Below, in pieces: positions 1 to 7,523 of a stretch of 15,943 nt of DNA. Both the position numbers and the translations under genes were made by a program. The notes under the pieces are model-generated. The model saw only the letters and a program-made list of their open reading frames with translations, was not told the DNA's origin and ran no database searches. The stretch lies in the NCBI GenBank assembly GCA_934668295.1, contig CAKUND010000031.1:1-15943 (forward strand), written 5' to 3'. The DNA is from an uncultured Oscillospiraceae bacterium. Lineage in GTDB: Bacteria; Bacillota; Clostridia; Oscillospirales; Oscillospiraceae. How positions within the stretch are numbered: position 1 is the stretch's first letter; each line of letters starts with the position of its first letter.

Positions 1-87
1 TCCTACATTGGTAGAAGCAGGCTCTGTAAAGTGCTTTCCGATTTGCAAAGTTCCATGGTGTTCGGTTTTCAGGGTGCAACCTGAATA
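1..87 (+). other. 23S-5S rRNA spacer (presumed)
   Basis: No protein gene or tRNA is seen here. The stretch lies directly upstream of a 5S rRNA gene, so it is most likely the 23S-5S spacer. A small hairpin at 68-85 (arms TTCAGG and CCTGAA, loop GTGCAA) sits two bases before the 5S 5' end and may be a processing signal. I could not recognise the 3' end of 23S rRNA in these bases, so it probably lies upstream of the window. Confidence 0.5.
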
Positions 88-203
88 GTTGGTGCTGATT
101 GGTGTGAGGGTCCACCTGTTCCCATACCGAACACAGAAGTTAAGCTCACATGCGCCGAAGATACTTGTCGGGTGACTGACCGGGAAAATAGGTAGTGCCA
201 ACA
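88..203 (+). rRNA. rrf: 5S ribosomal RNA, copy 1
   Basis: This is a component of the large ribosomal subunit. It shows the conserved 5S core (CCATACCGAACACAGAAGTT at 122-141) and a terminal helix I in which 88-96 (GTTGGTGCT) pairs with 194-202 (AGTGCCAAC) with two G-U wobbles. The length of about 116 nt is normal. It is followed immediately by an intrinsic terminator and then by a second, diverged 5S gene. End positions are set by the helix and may be off by one or two bases. Confidence 0.95.
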
Positions 204-204
204 C

Positions 205-239
205 AAAAAGAAACCTGATTTCGATCAGGTTTCTTTTTT
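205..239 (+). terminator. Intrinsic terminator after 5S copy 1
   Basis: The A-rich arm AAAGAAACCTGAT (207-219) pairs with ATCAGGTTTC (224-233) around a TTCG loop, followed by a run of T. It lies between the two 5S genes, so the second 5S is made either by readthrough or from its own promoter. No promoter is visible in the two bases that separate the terminator from copy 2. Confidence 0.85.
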
Positions 240-240
240 A

Positions 241-356
241 GTCGGTGTTGATTGGCGTGAGGGTCCACCTGTTCCCATACCGAACACAGAAGTTAAGCTC
301 ACGATCGCCGAAAATACTTGCCGGGCGACTGGCCGGGAAAATAGGGAATGCCGACA
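241..356 (+). rRNA. rrf: 5S ribosomal RNA, copy 2
   Basis: This is a second full-length 5S gene, starting two bases after the terminator of the first. Helix I pairs 241-249 with 347-355. It differs from copy 1 at about 13 of 116 positions. Changes in helix I are paired (T-A to C-G and C-G to T-A), so the fold is kept, which argues for a functional gene rather than a decaying one. It has its own terminator. Confidence 0.93.
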
Positions 357-363
357 TCAGAAA

Positions 364-393
364 AAGCAGTCCGCAAACGCGGACTGCTTTTTT
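364..393. terminator. Bidirectional terminator between 5S rRNA and galE
   Basis: GCAGTCCGC (366-374) pairs perfectly with GCGGACTGC (379-387) around an AAAC loop. A T run follows on the + strand and an A run precedes it, which reads as T on the - strand. It can therefore end both the rRNA operon and the convergent galE transcript. Confidence 0.85.
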
Positions 394-405
394 ATGTTAT
401 ACGCA

Positions 406-441
406 CAAGCAAGGCAAAGGACGAAGCCCATGCCTTGCTTG
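406..441 (-). terminator. Hairpin just downstream of galE stop
   Basis: CAAGCAAGGCA (406-416) and TGCCTTGCTTG (431-441) form a perfect 11-bp inverted repeat with a 14-nt loop. It starts six bases after the galE stop on the - strand. No T run follows directly, so it is more likely a 3' end stabiliser or Rho-type stop placed ahead of the intrinsic terminator at 364-393. Confidence 0.45.
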
Positions 442-446
442 TTAGC

Positions 447-1454
447 TTAATACCCGGTCGGGTTTTTGCTTTGCCAGTTCCAGCTGTCGCGGCACATGTC
501 GGCGAGCGTCTTTTTCGCTTCCCAGCCAAGGACCTGCTTCGCCTTGGACGGATCTGCGTAGACCGTCGCCAGATCGCCGGCGCGGCGCGGGCCGATCACG
601 TAAGGAACGGGAACGCTGTTGACCGCGGAGAACGTATGCACCATCTCCAGAACGCTGACGCCGTGGCCAGTGCCGAGATTGAAGATCTCGCAGCCGGTAT
701 GCGTTTCGGCGTATTGGATCGCGCACAGATGGCCCTCGGCCAGATCAACGACGTGGATGTAATCGCGTACGCCGGTTCCATCCGGGGTATCGTAGTCGTT
801 ACCGAAGACGGTCAGCTTTTCGCGTCGGCCGATGGCGACCTGCGTGATGTACGGCATCAGGTTGTTCGGAATGCCGTTCGGGTTTTCACCGATCAGACCG
901 GATTCGTGCGCGCCGATGGGGTTAAAGTAGCGGAGCAGCACAACGGAGAGCGACGGATCTGCCTTGCAGGCGGATTTCAGAATTTCCTCGATCATGAACT
1001 TCGTCCAGCCGTAGGGATTGGAGCAGCCGCCGGTCTGCGCTGTTTCGTACAGCGGAGCAGGCTGGTCGCCGTAGACCGTAGCGGAGGACGAGAAGACAAA
1101 CTGATGGCAGTTATGCTCGCGCATGACCTCGAGAACAGTCAGCGTAGAGTCCAGGTTGTTGCGGTAGTAGAGCAGCGGCTTTTCGACGGACTCGCCGACG
1201 GCCTTGAGCCCGGCAAAGTGGATGACACCGGTGATGTCATAGCTGGAAAAGAGCTTGTCCATCGCAGCACGGTCGCAGCAGTCTGCCTCGACAAAGGCCG
1301 GACGCTTGCCGGTGATCTGCTCGATGCGGTCAATGACCTTCGGAGAGCTGTTGTACAGATTATCGACGATGACAATATCCTGTCCTGCGTTCAGCAGGGA
1401 AACGGCGGTGTGGCTGCCGATGAACCCGGCGCCGCCGGTCAGAAGAATGGACAT
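447..1454 (-). CDS. galE: UDP-glucose 4-epimerase
   Basis: Interconverts UDP-glucose and UDP-galactose in the Leloir pathway, supplying UDP-galactose for surface glycans or taking in galactose; cytoplasmic. The 335-residue product has the usual length of this extended short-chain dehydrogenase family. The NAD-binding glycine motif GGAGFIGSH is at residues 7-15, the active-site serine patch FSSSATVYGD at 121-130, and the catalytic pair Y148/K152 in NPYGWTK. An upstream in-frame extension exists, but the start chosen here begins exactly at the Rossmann strand (MSILLTGGAG) and has an AGGAGGG ribosome binding site seven bases away. A promoter lies 34 bp upstream. The gene stands alone, divergent from the tdk operon and convergent with the rRNA genes. 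Confidence 0.95.
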   Translation of the reverse strand: MSILLTGGAGFIGSHTAVSLLNAGQDIVIVDNLYNSSPKVIDRIEQITGKRPAFVEADCCDRAAMDKLFSSYDITGVIHFAGLKAVGESVEKPLLYYRNNLDSTLTVLEVMREHNCHQFVFSSSATVYGDQPAPLYETAQTGGCSNPYGWTKFMIEEILKSACKADPSLSVVLLRYFNPIGAHESGLIGENPNGIPNNLMPYITQVAIGRREKLTVFGNDYDTPDGTGVRDYIHVVDLAEGHLCAIQYAETHTGCEIFNLGTGHGVSVLEMVHTFSAVNSVPVPYVIGPRRAGDLATVYADPSKAKQVLGWEAKKTLADMCRDSWNWQSKNPTGY

Positions 1455-1487
1455 AAGAAACCCTCCTGTATCCAAGATTTCAGTGGA

Positions 1488-1516
1488 AGTATAGCACGCA
1501 GAGAATAAAAGCGCAA
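1488..1516 (-). promoter_or_regulatory. galE promoter (extended -10)
   Basis: Read on the - strand, -35 TTGCGC (1511-1516) and -10 TATACT (1488-1493) are separated by 17 bp, with TGC directly before the -10, giving an extended -10 element. The predicted transcript start leaves a leader of about 27 nt containing the galE ribosome binding site. Confidence 0.65.
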
Positions 1517-1631
1517 GGCAAAAGCACATTTTTTGCACAAAAACTGACAATATGATAAAATATGAGTAAAAAATGATAAAGGGGGACAGTACTGCTCCGC
1601 AGAGATTCCGGCGAAAAACGCAAAATGCCCC

Positions 1632-1660
1632 TTCCAAATGGGAAAAAGATTTGGTATAAT
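1632..1660 (+). promoter_or_regulatory. tdk-deo operon promoter (extended -10)
   Basis: A perfect TATAAT (1655-1660) is preceded by TGG, forming an extended -10; the -35 TTCCAA at 1632-1637 is weak at 17-bp spacing. Two small dyads overlap it: CCAAAT (1634-1639) with ATTTGG (1649-1654), and TTGGT (1651-1655) with ACCAA (1662-1666). These could be operator half-sites for a repressor, but no regulator gene is in the window. Confidence 0.65.
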
Positions 1661-1692
1661 AACCAATACCCCATAAAAGAAGGGATGAGGAT

Positions 1693-2307
1693 ATGGCGAA
1701 GCTGTACTTTAAATACGGCGCAATGGGCTCGAGCAAGACGGCAACGGCGCTCATTACCAAGTATAATTATGAGGAGCGCGGCATGCGCGTCTGGCTGATC
1801 AAGCCGGCCGCCGACCGGCGCGACGGAGAATTTACCCTGCGCTCACGCATCGGTCTGACGGCGCAGTGCGAGGCGATCGGCCCGGAGTGCGATCTGCGGG
1901 AGCGGTATGCGGCACACGGCAGGGCGGACGTGATCATCGTCGATGAATGTCAGTTCCTGACCGGTGAGCAGATCGACCAGCTGCGGGAGCTTGTCGACCG
2001 CGAGAATCTGCCTGTTCTGTGCTTCGGGCTGCGGACGGATTTCCAGACAAAGCTGTTCCCCGGCAGCCGAAGGCTGTTTGAGCTGGCGGACTCCATCACC
2101 GAGATCAAGACGATCTGCGACTGCGGCCGCAAGGCGACCACGAACGCCCGCATCAGCCCCGACGGCTATGTCGTCACCGAGGGCGATCAGGTTTTCCTGG
2201 GCGGCAACGACAGCTATATCGCCATGTGCCATAAGTGCTATCAGGATTATATCAATGAACACAGAAAGGTGGAACTTCTCCATGGAACTGAACGAGATCC
2301 TCAGTAA
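1693..2307 (+). CDS. tdk: Thymidine kinase
   Basis: Phosphorylates thymidine to dTMP with ATP in pyrimidine salvage; cytoplasmic. The 204-residue product matches the TK1-like bacterial family. The P-loop GAMGSSKT is at residues 9-16, the DECQF motif with the likely catalytic base E85 at 84-88, and the structural zinc cysteines in CDC (C142, C144) and CHKC (C179, C182) flank the lasso region ending in SYIAMCH. The ribosome binding site AAGGGA lies seven bases before ATG. It is the first gene of the salvage operon, about 26 nt behind an extended -10 promoter. Its last 26 bases overlap the start of deoC in another frame, implying translational coupling. Confidence 0.95.
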   Translation: MAKLYFKYGAMGSSKTATALITKYNYEERGMRVWLIKPAADRRDGEFTLRSRIGLTAQCEAIGPECDLRERYAAHGRADVIIVDECQFLTGEQIDQLRELVDRENLPVLCFGLRTDFQTKLFPGSRRLFELADSITEIKTICDCGRKATTNARISPDGYVVTEGDQVFLGGNDSYIAMCHKCYQDYINEHRKVELLHGTERDPQ

Positions 2308-2947
2308 AGTCGACCACACCCTGCTCGCCCAGACGGCGACCTGGGCCGAGATCAAGGCCATCTGCGACGACGGCATGAAGTATCATACCGCGTCCGTCTG
2401 CATTCCCGCTTCCTATGTAAAGCAGGCAAAGGACTACGTCGGGGACAAGCTGCCCATCTGCACCGTCATCGGCTTCCCGAACGGCTACGACACGACAAAG
2501 GCCAAGTGCCTCGAAGCACTCGACGCGGTTCAGAACGGCGCGGACGAGGTCGACATGGTCATCAACATCGGCTGGGTCAAGGATCAGCGCTGGAACGATC
2601 TGCTCGAAGAAATCAAGGCCGTCAAGCAGCATTGCGAGGGTAAGCTCCTGAAGGTCATTATCGAGACGTGCCTGCTGACGGACGACGAGAAGATCAAGAT
2701 GTGTGAGATCGTCTCCGATTCGGGAGCGGACTATATCAAGACCTCCACCGGCTTCTCCACCGGCGGCGCCACGTTCCACGATGTGGAGCTGTTTGCGAAG
2801 CATGTGAAGCCCGGCGTGAAGATCAAGGCCGCGGGCGGCATCTCGTCGCTCGAGGACGCAGAAAAGTTCATCGAGCTCGGCGCATCCCGCCTCGGCACCA
2901 GCCGCGTGGTCAAAATCGTCAAGAAGCTGGAGGCGGAGAAGCAGTAA
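2282..2947 (+). CDS. deoC: Deoxyribose-phosphate aldolase
   Basis: Cleaves 2-deoxyribose-5-phosphate to glyceraldehyde-3-phosphate and acetaldehyde, feeding deoxynucleoside sugar into glycolysis. The 221-residue class I aldolase has the Schiff-base lysine K153 in [15 protein letters not shown], the helper lysine K182 in [11 protein letters not shown], and the catalytic aspartate D91 in DEVDMVIN. A long in-frame upstream extension is rejected, because it is only the shadow of tdk and the family begins at [15 protein letters not shown]. The start has an AAAGGTGG ribosome binding site inside the end of tdk. It acts downstream of DeoD and DeoB, encoded further along the operon, from which it is separated by a repeat-rich gap. 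Confidence 0.96.
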   Translation: MELNEILSKVDHTLLAQTATWAEIKAICDDGMKYHTASVCIPASYVKQAKDYVGDKLPICTVIGFPNGYDTTKAKCLEALDAVQNGADEVDMVINIGWVKDQRWNDLLEEIKAVKQHCEGKLLKVIIETCLLTDDEKIKMCEIVSDSGADYIKTSTGFSTGGATFHDVELFAKHVKPGVKIKAAGGISSLEDAEKFIELGASRLGTSRVVKIVKKLEAEKQ

Positions 2948-2959
2948 CGCACCAGCAGC

Positions 2960-3163
2960 GTAGGGGCCGATGCCCATCTTCGGCGAATTCGTAACTTCCC
3001 ATCGGGCCGACAGAGTCGTCGGCCCCTACGACAAGGCGTTAATCTCCCCCCGTATCTTCGTAGGGGCGGACGACTCTGTCCGCCCGCAGAATATGTTGAT
3101 TTTACGGGAATCTTCGGCAAATTCGCAACTTCCCAACGGGCCGATGTGGGCATCGGCCCCTAC
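2960..3163. repeat. Palindromic repeat mosaic in the deoC-deoD gap
   Basis: The 308-bp gap between deoC and deoD holds no gene but is built of repeats. It is bounded by perfect 17-bp inverted ends, GTAGGGGCCGATGCCCA (2960-2976) and its reverse complement (3147-3163). Inside are hairpins at 3004-3025 (8-bp stem, loop AGAGTC), 3064-3085 (8-bp stem, loop GACTCT) and 3138-3159 (9-bp stem, loop TGGG). The first two are the same unit in opposite orientation with one compensatory base-pair change. A 35-bp linker is repeated at 2977-3011 and 3110-3144 with three differences, and part of it recurs at 3171-3183. This resembles interspersed GTAGGGGC palindromes of gut clostridia; family membership is inferred. 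Confidence 0.85.
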
Positions 3164-3255
3164 AGGACCGCGGCGAATTCGTACTGCCCTGCAAATTTGA
3201 AAAACCCGCATATCCCGCTTTCACCCATCATACACATAGAAAGGAGCCACTTTTC

Positions 3256-3999
3256 ATGGCTAATTATCCGACTCCGCATATCAATGCCAAGCCCGGCGAC
3301 TTCGGCAAGACTGTTCTCATGCCCGGCGATCCGCTGCGGTCGAAATTCATTGCGGAAAACTTTCTGGAAAACGCAGTCCTCGTCAATAATGTCCGCGGCA
3401 TCCACGGCTATACCGGAACGTATCACGGCGTAAAGATCTCCGTCATGGCCTCCGGCATGGGCATGCCGTCCATCGGCATCTATTCCTGGGAGCTGTATAC
3501 CGTGTTCGGCGTGGAAAACATCATGCGCATCGGCTCCACCGGCGCGATGCAGGAGAATATCAACCTGCGCGATATCGTCATCGGGCAGGGCGCCTGCACC
3601 GATTCGAACTGGGCGGGCCAGTATCATCTGCCCGGCACGTTCGCGCCCATCGCGGACTATCATATGCTCGAGACCTGCGTCGAGACGGCCAAGGAGCTGG
3701 GCCTGCCGTATCACGTTGGCAACATCCTGTCCTCTGACCGCTTCTACGGAGACGACGGCGACATGACCGGCGGCTGGATCGGCAACAGGGCGTGGCAGAA
3801 GATGGGCGTCATGGCCGTCGAGATGGAGGCCGCAGCCCTCTATATGAACGCGGCCCGCGCGGGCAAGCGTGCGCTTGCCATCTGCACGGTGTCCGATCAT
3901 CTGCTGCGCAGCGAAAACTGCACTGCCGAGGAGCGGCAGAACGGCTTCACGAACATGATGAAGCTGGCGCTTGAGACGGCTGTGAAACTGGAGAAATAA
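3256..3999 (+). CDS. deoD: Purine nucleoside phosphorylase, DeoD type
   Basis: Splits purine (deoxy)ribonucleosides with phosphate into base and (deoxy)ribose-1-phosphate. The 247-residue product is slightly longer than, but colinear with, hexameric DeoD enzymes. Phosphate-binding residues are visible in MPGDPLRSK (R28), NNVRG (R47) and MRIGSTGA (R91); the nucleoside site is AVEMEAAALY (E189, E191); the general acid is D214 in TVSDH, with R227 nearby. AAGGAG lies nine bases before ATG. It is followed three bases later by deoB, whose product takes over the sugar-1-phosphate. No clear promoter was found in the upstream repeat gap, so readthrough from the tdk promoter is the simplest view. Confidence 0.96.
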   Translation: MANYPTPHINAKPGDFGKTVLMPGDPLRSKFIAENFLENAVLVNNVRGIHGYTGTYHGVKISVMASGMGMPSIGIYSWELYTVFGVENIMRIGSTGAMQENINLRDIVIGQGACTDSNWAGQYHLPGTFAPIADYHMLETCVETAKELGLPYHVGNILSSDRFYGDDGDMTGGWIGNRAWQKMGVMAVEMEAAALYMNAARAGKRALAICTVSDHLLRSENCTAEERQNGFTNMMKLALETAVKLEK

Positions 4000-4002
4000 G
4001 CG

Positions 4003-5163
4003 ATGAAACGAGTGTTTTTGATCGTTCTTGATTCCTGCGGCGTGGGCTATGAGCCCGACGCGGCGGATTTTGGCGACGTCGGAGCCAATACGCTGCACAC
4101 CTGCAGCCAGTCTCCGCGCTTCGCCATGCCAAACCTCATTTCCATGGGGCTCGGCAATCTGGACGGTATCGACTATCTGCCGAAGACGGATCAGCCGCAG
4201 GCTGCGCTTGCCAGGCTGCAGGAGCTTTCGCGCGGCAAGGACACGACCATCGGCCATTGGGAGATCGCGGGCCTTGTCTCGCCGCAGCCGCTGCCGACGT
4301 TCCCGCACGGCTTTCCCGAGGAGATCCTGAAGCCGTTTTCCGAACAGACGGGGCGCGGTGTGCTGTGCAATCTGCCGTATTCCGGCACCGAGGTCATCAA
4401 GGACTACGGCCGCGAGCATGTGCAGACCGGGGATCTGATCGTCTACACGTCCGCGGATTCCGTGTTCCAGATCGCGGCGCATGAGGCCGTCGTACCGCCC
4501 GAGCAGCTTTATGAATACTGCCGCATCGCGCGGAAGCTTCTGACCGGCAAATACGGTGTGGGCCGTGTCATTGCCCGTCCGTTTGAGGGCGAATGGCCGT
4601 ATACGCGCACGTCCCGCCGCCATGATTTCTCGCTCGAGCCGCCTGCGAAGACCATGCTCGACGCCATTGTCGAGGCCGGGCAGGACATGATCGCCGTCGG
4701 CAAGATCCATGATATCTTCGCCGGACGCGGCATGACGGAGTTTACCTACACCTCCGGCAATACCGACGGTCTTGCGAAGACGCTTCAGATCGCGGACCGG
4801 GACTTTACCGGCCTGTGCTTCGTGAATCTTGTCGATTTCGACATGCTCTACGGCCACCGCAGGAATCCGGACGGCTACGCGCAGGCGCTGCATGAATTCG
4901 ACACCTGGCTGCCGGCGCTGCTTGCAAAGCTCGGCGGCGACGACTGCGTCATCATCACCGCCGACCACGGCTGTGACCCCGGCTACCTGAAGCATACCGA
5001 CCACACGCGCGAATATATCCCCATGATCGCGCTCGGCAAAAAAGTAAAGCCCGTCAATCTCGGCACGCGCGAAGGCTTCTGCGATATCGCTGCGACTGTG
5101 ACGGAGCTGCTTGGCGTTCCATACCAGACGCCGGGGAGGAGCTTTGCTGCGGAGCTGGTTTAA
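4003..5163 (+). CDS. deoB: Phosphopentomutase
   Basis: Converts (deoxy)ribose-1-phosphate to the 5-phosphate, linking DeoD to DeoC and to the pentose phosphate pathway. It is an alkaline-phosphatase-superfamily enzyme with two metals, usually manganese. The 386-residue length is typical. The N-terminal metal aspartate is D10 in VLDSCGVG, the phosphoacceptor threonine lies in GKDTTIGHWE (79-87), and the C-terminal metal-binding stretches are NLVDFDMLYGHRR and TADHGCDPG, followed by KHTDHTREY. It starts three bases after the deoD stop with GGAG in the end of deoD, so the two are probably coupled. The start matches the first family strand (MKRVFLIVLDSCG). Confidence 0.96.
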   Translation: MKRVFLIVLDSCGVGYEPDAADFGDVGANTLHTCSQSPRFAMPNLISMGLGNLDGIDYLPKTDQPQAALARLQELSRGKDTTIGHWEIAGLVSPQPLPTFPHGFPEEILKPFSEQTGRGVLCNLPYSGTEVIKDYGREHVQTGDLIVYTSADSVFQIAAHEAVVPPEQLYEYCRIARKLLTGKYGVGRVIARPFEGEWPYTRTSRRHDFSLEPPAKTMLDAIVEAGQDMIAVGKIHDIFAGRGMTEFTYTSGNTDGLAKTLQIADRDFTGLCFVNLVDFDMLYGHRRNPDGYAQALHEFDTWLPALLAKLGGDDCVIITADHGCDPGYLKHTDHTREYIPMIALGKKVKPVNLGTREGFCDIAATVTELLGVPYQTPGRSFAAELV

Positions 5164-5185
5164 GAAAAAGGAAGGGAGAGTGTCC

Positions 5186-5596
5186 ATGACACCGGAAGAA
5201 CTTGTCCGGCAGGCGCTTGCTGCGATGAAATTTGCCTATGTGCCGTATTCCGGCTTTACGGTCGGCGCGGCGCTGCTGACAAAGAGCGGGAAGGTCTATC
5301 TCGGCTGCAACATTGAAAACGCGGCCTACGGCCCCAGCAACTGCGCTGAGCGCACCGCTTTTTTCAAGGCTGTCTCCGAGGGTGAGCGGGAGTTTTCTGC
5401 CATTGCCGTCGTTGGCGGCAAGGACGGCGACGCCGCCGATATTTTCCCGCCCTGCGGCATCTGCCGCCAGGTCATGCAGGAATTCTGCGAGCCCAGCTTC
5501 ATGATCTACATGGGCCGCAGCGACGGCACCTATGTCGCCGAGTCCCTCGGCGCGATGCTGCCGTATGGCTTCACCGCAGACAAGTATATGAAATAA
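5186..5596 (+). CDS. cdd: Cytidine deaminase
   Basis: Deaminates cytidine and deoxycytidine to uridine and deoxyuridine. The 136-residue protein is the short, homotetrameric zinc type. The zinc ligands and proton shuttle are C53 and E55 in NCAERTAFF and C90/C93 in PPCGICRQV. N42/E44 in the GCNIENAAYG stretch fit the ribose-binding site. The start chosen has a GGAAGGGAGAG ribosome binding site; an in-frame extension back into deoB is discarded as it adds a non-family leader. It is the last gene of the salvage operon, 22 bp after deoB and followed by a strong hairpin. Confidence 0.95.
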   Translation: MTPEELVRQALAAMKFAYVPYSGFTVGAALLTKSGKVYLGCNIENAAYGPSNCAERTAFFKAVSEGEREFSAIAVVGGKDGDAADIFPPCGICRQVMQEFCEPSFMIYMGRSDGTYVAESLGAMLPYGFTADKYMK

Positions 5597-5600
5597 ATGA

Positions 5601-5627
5601 GGCCCGCCCGGAGTATCCGGGCGGGCC
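5601..5627 (+). terminator. GC hairpin after cdd
   Basis: GGCCCGCCCGGA (5601-5612) pairs perfectly with 5616-5627 around a three-base GTA loop, four bases after the cdd stop. The stem is very strong but no T run follows, so termination may depend on the second hairpin downstream or on Rho. Confidence 0.7.
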
Positions 5628-5664
5628 TGCGGCATGAAAACGGGAACGGGTCTTGACAGTCTGC

Positions 5665-5687
5665 GGGCGCGGCCATTGGCCGCGCCC
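5665..5687. terminator. Convergent hairpin between cdd and nifU
   Basis: GGGCGCGGCC (5665-5674) pairs perfectly with GGCCGCGCCC (5678-5687) around ATT. It lies 11 bp past the nifU stop on the - strand and in the tail of the deo operon on the + strand, so it can act on both. Its GGGC...CATTG...GCCC form resembles the palindromic repeat family seen in the deoC-deoD gap. Confidence 0.55.
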
Positions 5688-5698
5688 GATGCTTTGCG

Positions 5699-6136
5699 TT
5701 ATACCATCCGGCAGCAGGACTCGCAGTCTTCCTTCTTGGGGAACTTGCTGTGGTCATACTCGATGTGGTTTTTCTCGTAATAGTCCTGAATGGCGGATTT
5801 AACGGCCTCCTCGGCCAGAACGGAGCAGTGCAGCTTGTGCGCGGGCAGACCGCCCAGCGCGTCGACGACCTCCTGATTGGTCAGCGCCAGTGCATCGTCC
5901 AGCGTCCGGCCCTTGATCATCTCGGTCGCGATGGAGCTCGACGCGATCGCGCTGCCGCAGCCGAACGTCTCAAACTTCACATCCTCGATTTTATTGTCCC
6001 TGATCTTCAGGTACATCTTCATGATATCGCCGCACTTGGCGTTGCCGACCTCGCCGACGCCGTCCGCGTCTGCGATCTCGCCGACATTGCGCGGGTGCAT
6101 GAAGTGATCCATGACGGTTTCAGTATACAGTGCCAT
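5699..6136 (-). CDS. nifU: Fe-S cluster assembly scaffold (NifU/IscU type)
   Basis: Scaffold on which iron and NifS-derived sulfur are assembled into clusters before transfer to apoproteins; cytoplasmic. The 145-residue product has the three scaffold cysteines C35 (KCGD, with D37), C60 (GCGSA) and C104 (HCSV). It ends with an extra cysteine-rich tail, EDCESCC (C138, C141, C142), not present in classical IscU. AGGAGGG precedes the ATG. It is 13 bp downstream of nifS on the same strand and surely in one operon with it. No iscR, hscA, hscB or fdx is adjacent, as is common for minimal clostridial nifS-nifU pairs. Confidence 0.94.
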   Translation of the reverse strand: MALYTETVMDHFMHPRNVGEIADADGVGEVGNAKCGDIMKMYLKIRDNKIEDVKFETFGCGSAIASSSIATEMIKGRTLDDALALTNQEVVDALGGLPAHKLHCSVLAEEAVKSAIQDYYEKNHIEYDHSKFPKKEDCESCCRMV

Positions 6137-6149
6137 GATAAAACCCTCC

Positions 6150-7337
<1,188 letters not shown>

Positions 7338-7379
7338 CAAATATCAGCTCCTTTGCAGGGAATTGTTTCTTATGGCTTG

Positions 7380-7408
7380 AGCATAGCATATATTCCCCAT
7401 AAAGTCAA
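7380..7408 (-). promoter_or_regulatory. nifS-nifU promoter
   Basis: On the - strand, -35 TTGACT (7403-7408) and -10 TATGCT (7380-7385) are 17 bp apart, with TGC before the -10. The -35 sits inside an imperfect dyad (CCTAT left, ATGGGG right, at 7393-7412), which could be an operator for an Rrf2-type iron-sulfur regulator; that assignment is speculative. Confidence 0.7.
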
Positions 7409-7466
7409 TAGGTTTATAGGCTATAGAAATTCAGAAAAATTTAAGGCTTTCTTCTTCCGGGTTTGG

Positions 7467-7495
7467 TTGTTTTTCCGATAACTTTTGTGTATGAT
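7467..7495 (+). promoter_or_regulatory. Promoter of the DUF2974 gene
   Basis: TTGTTT (7467-7472) and TATGAT (7490-7495) are 17 bp apart, 28 bp before the start codon. The -35 matches only half the consensus. It is divergent from the nifS promoter, 58 bp away. Confidence 0.5.
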
Positions 7496-7523
7496 AAAGA
7501 CACGAAATTCCGGAGGTATGACG

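Noticed and set aside
1455..1760. N-terminal extension of galE to 437 residues
   Set aside because: The extension would run through the galE promoter and into tdk on the other strand; the Rossmann fold starts at the ATG at 1454 with a strong ribosome binding site.
2960..3163. CRISPR array in the deoC-deoD gap
   Set aside because: Units are inverted and nested rather than direct repeats with regular spacers, and no cas genes are nearby.
3160..5187. 675-codon - strand open frame opposite deoD and deoB
   Set aside because: Antisense shadow of two strongly supported salvage genes, with no family resemblance.
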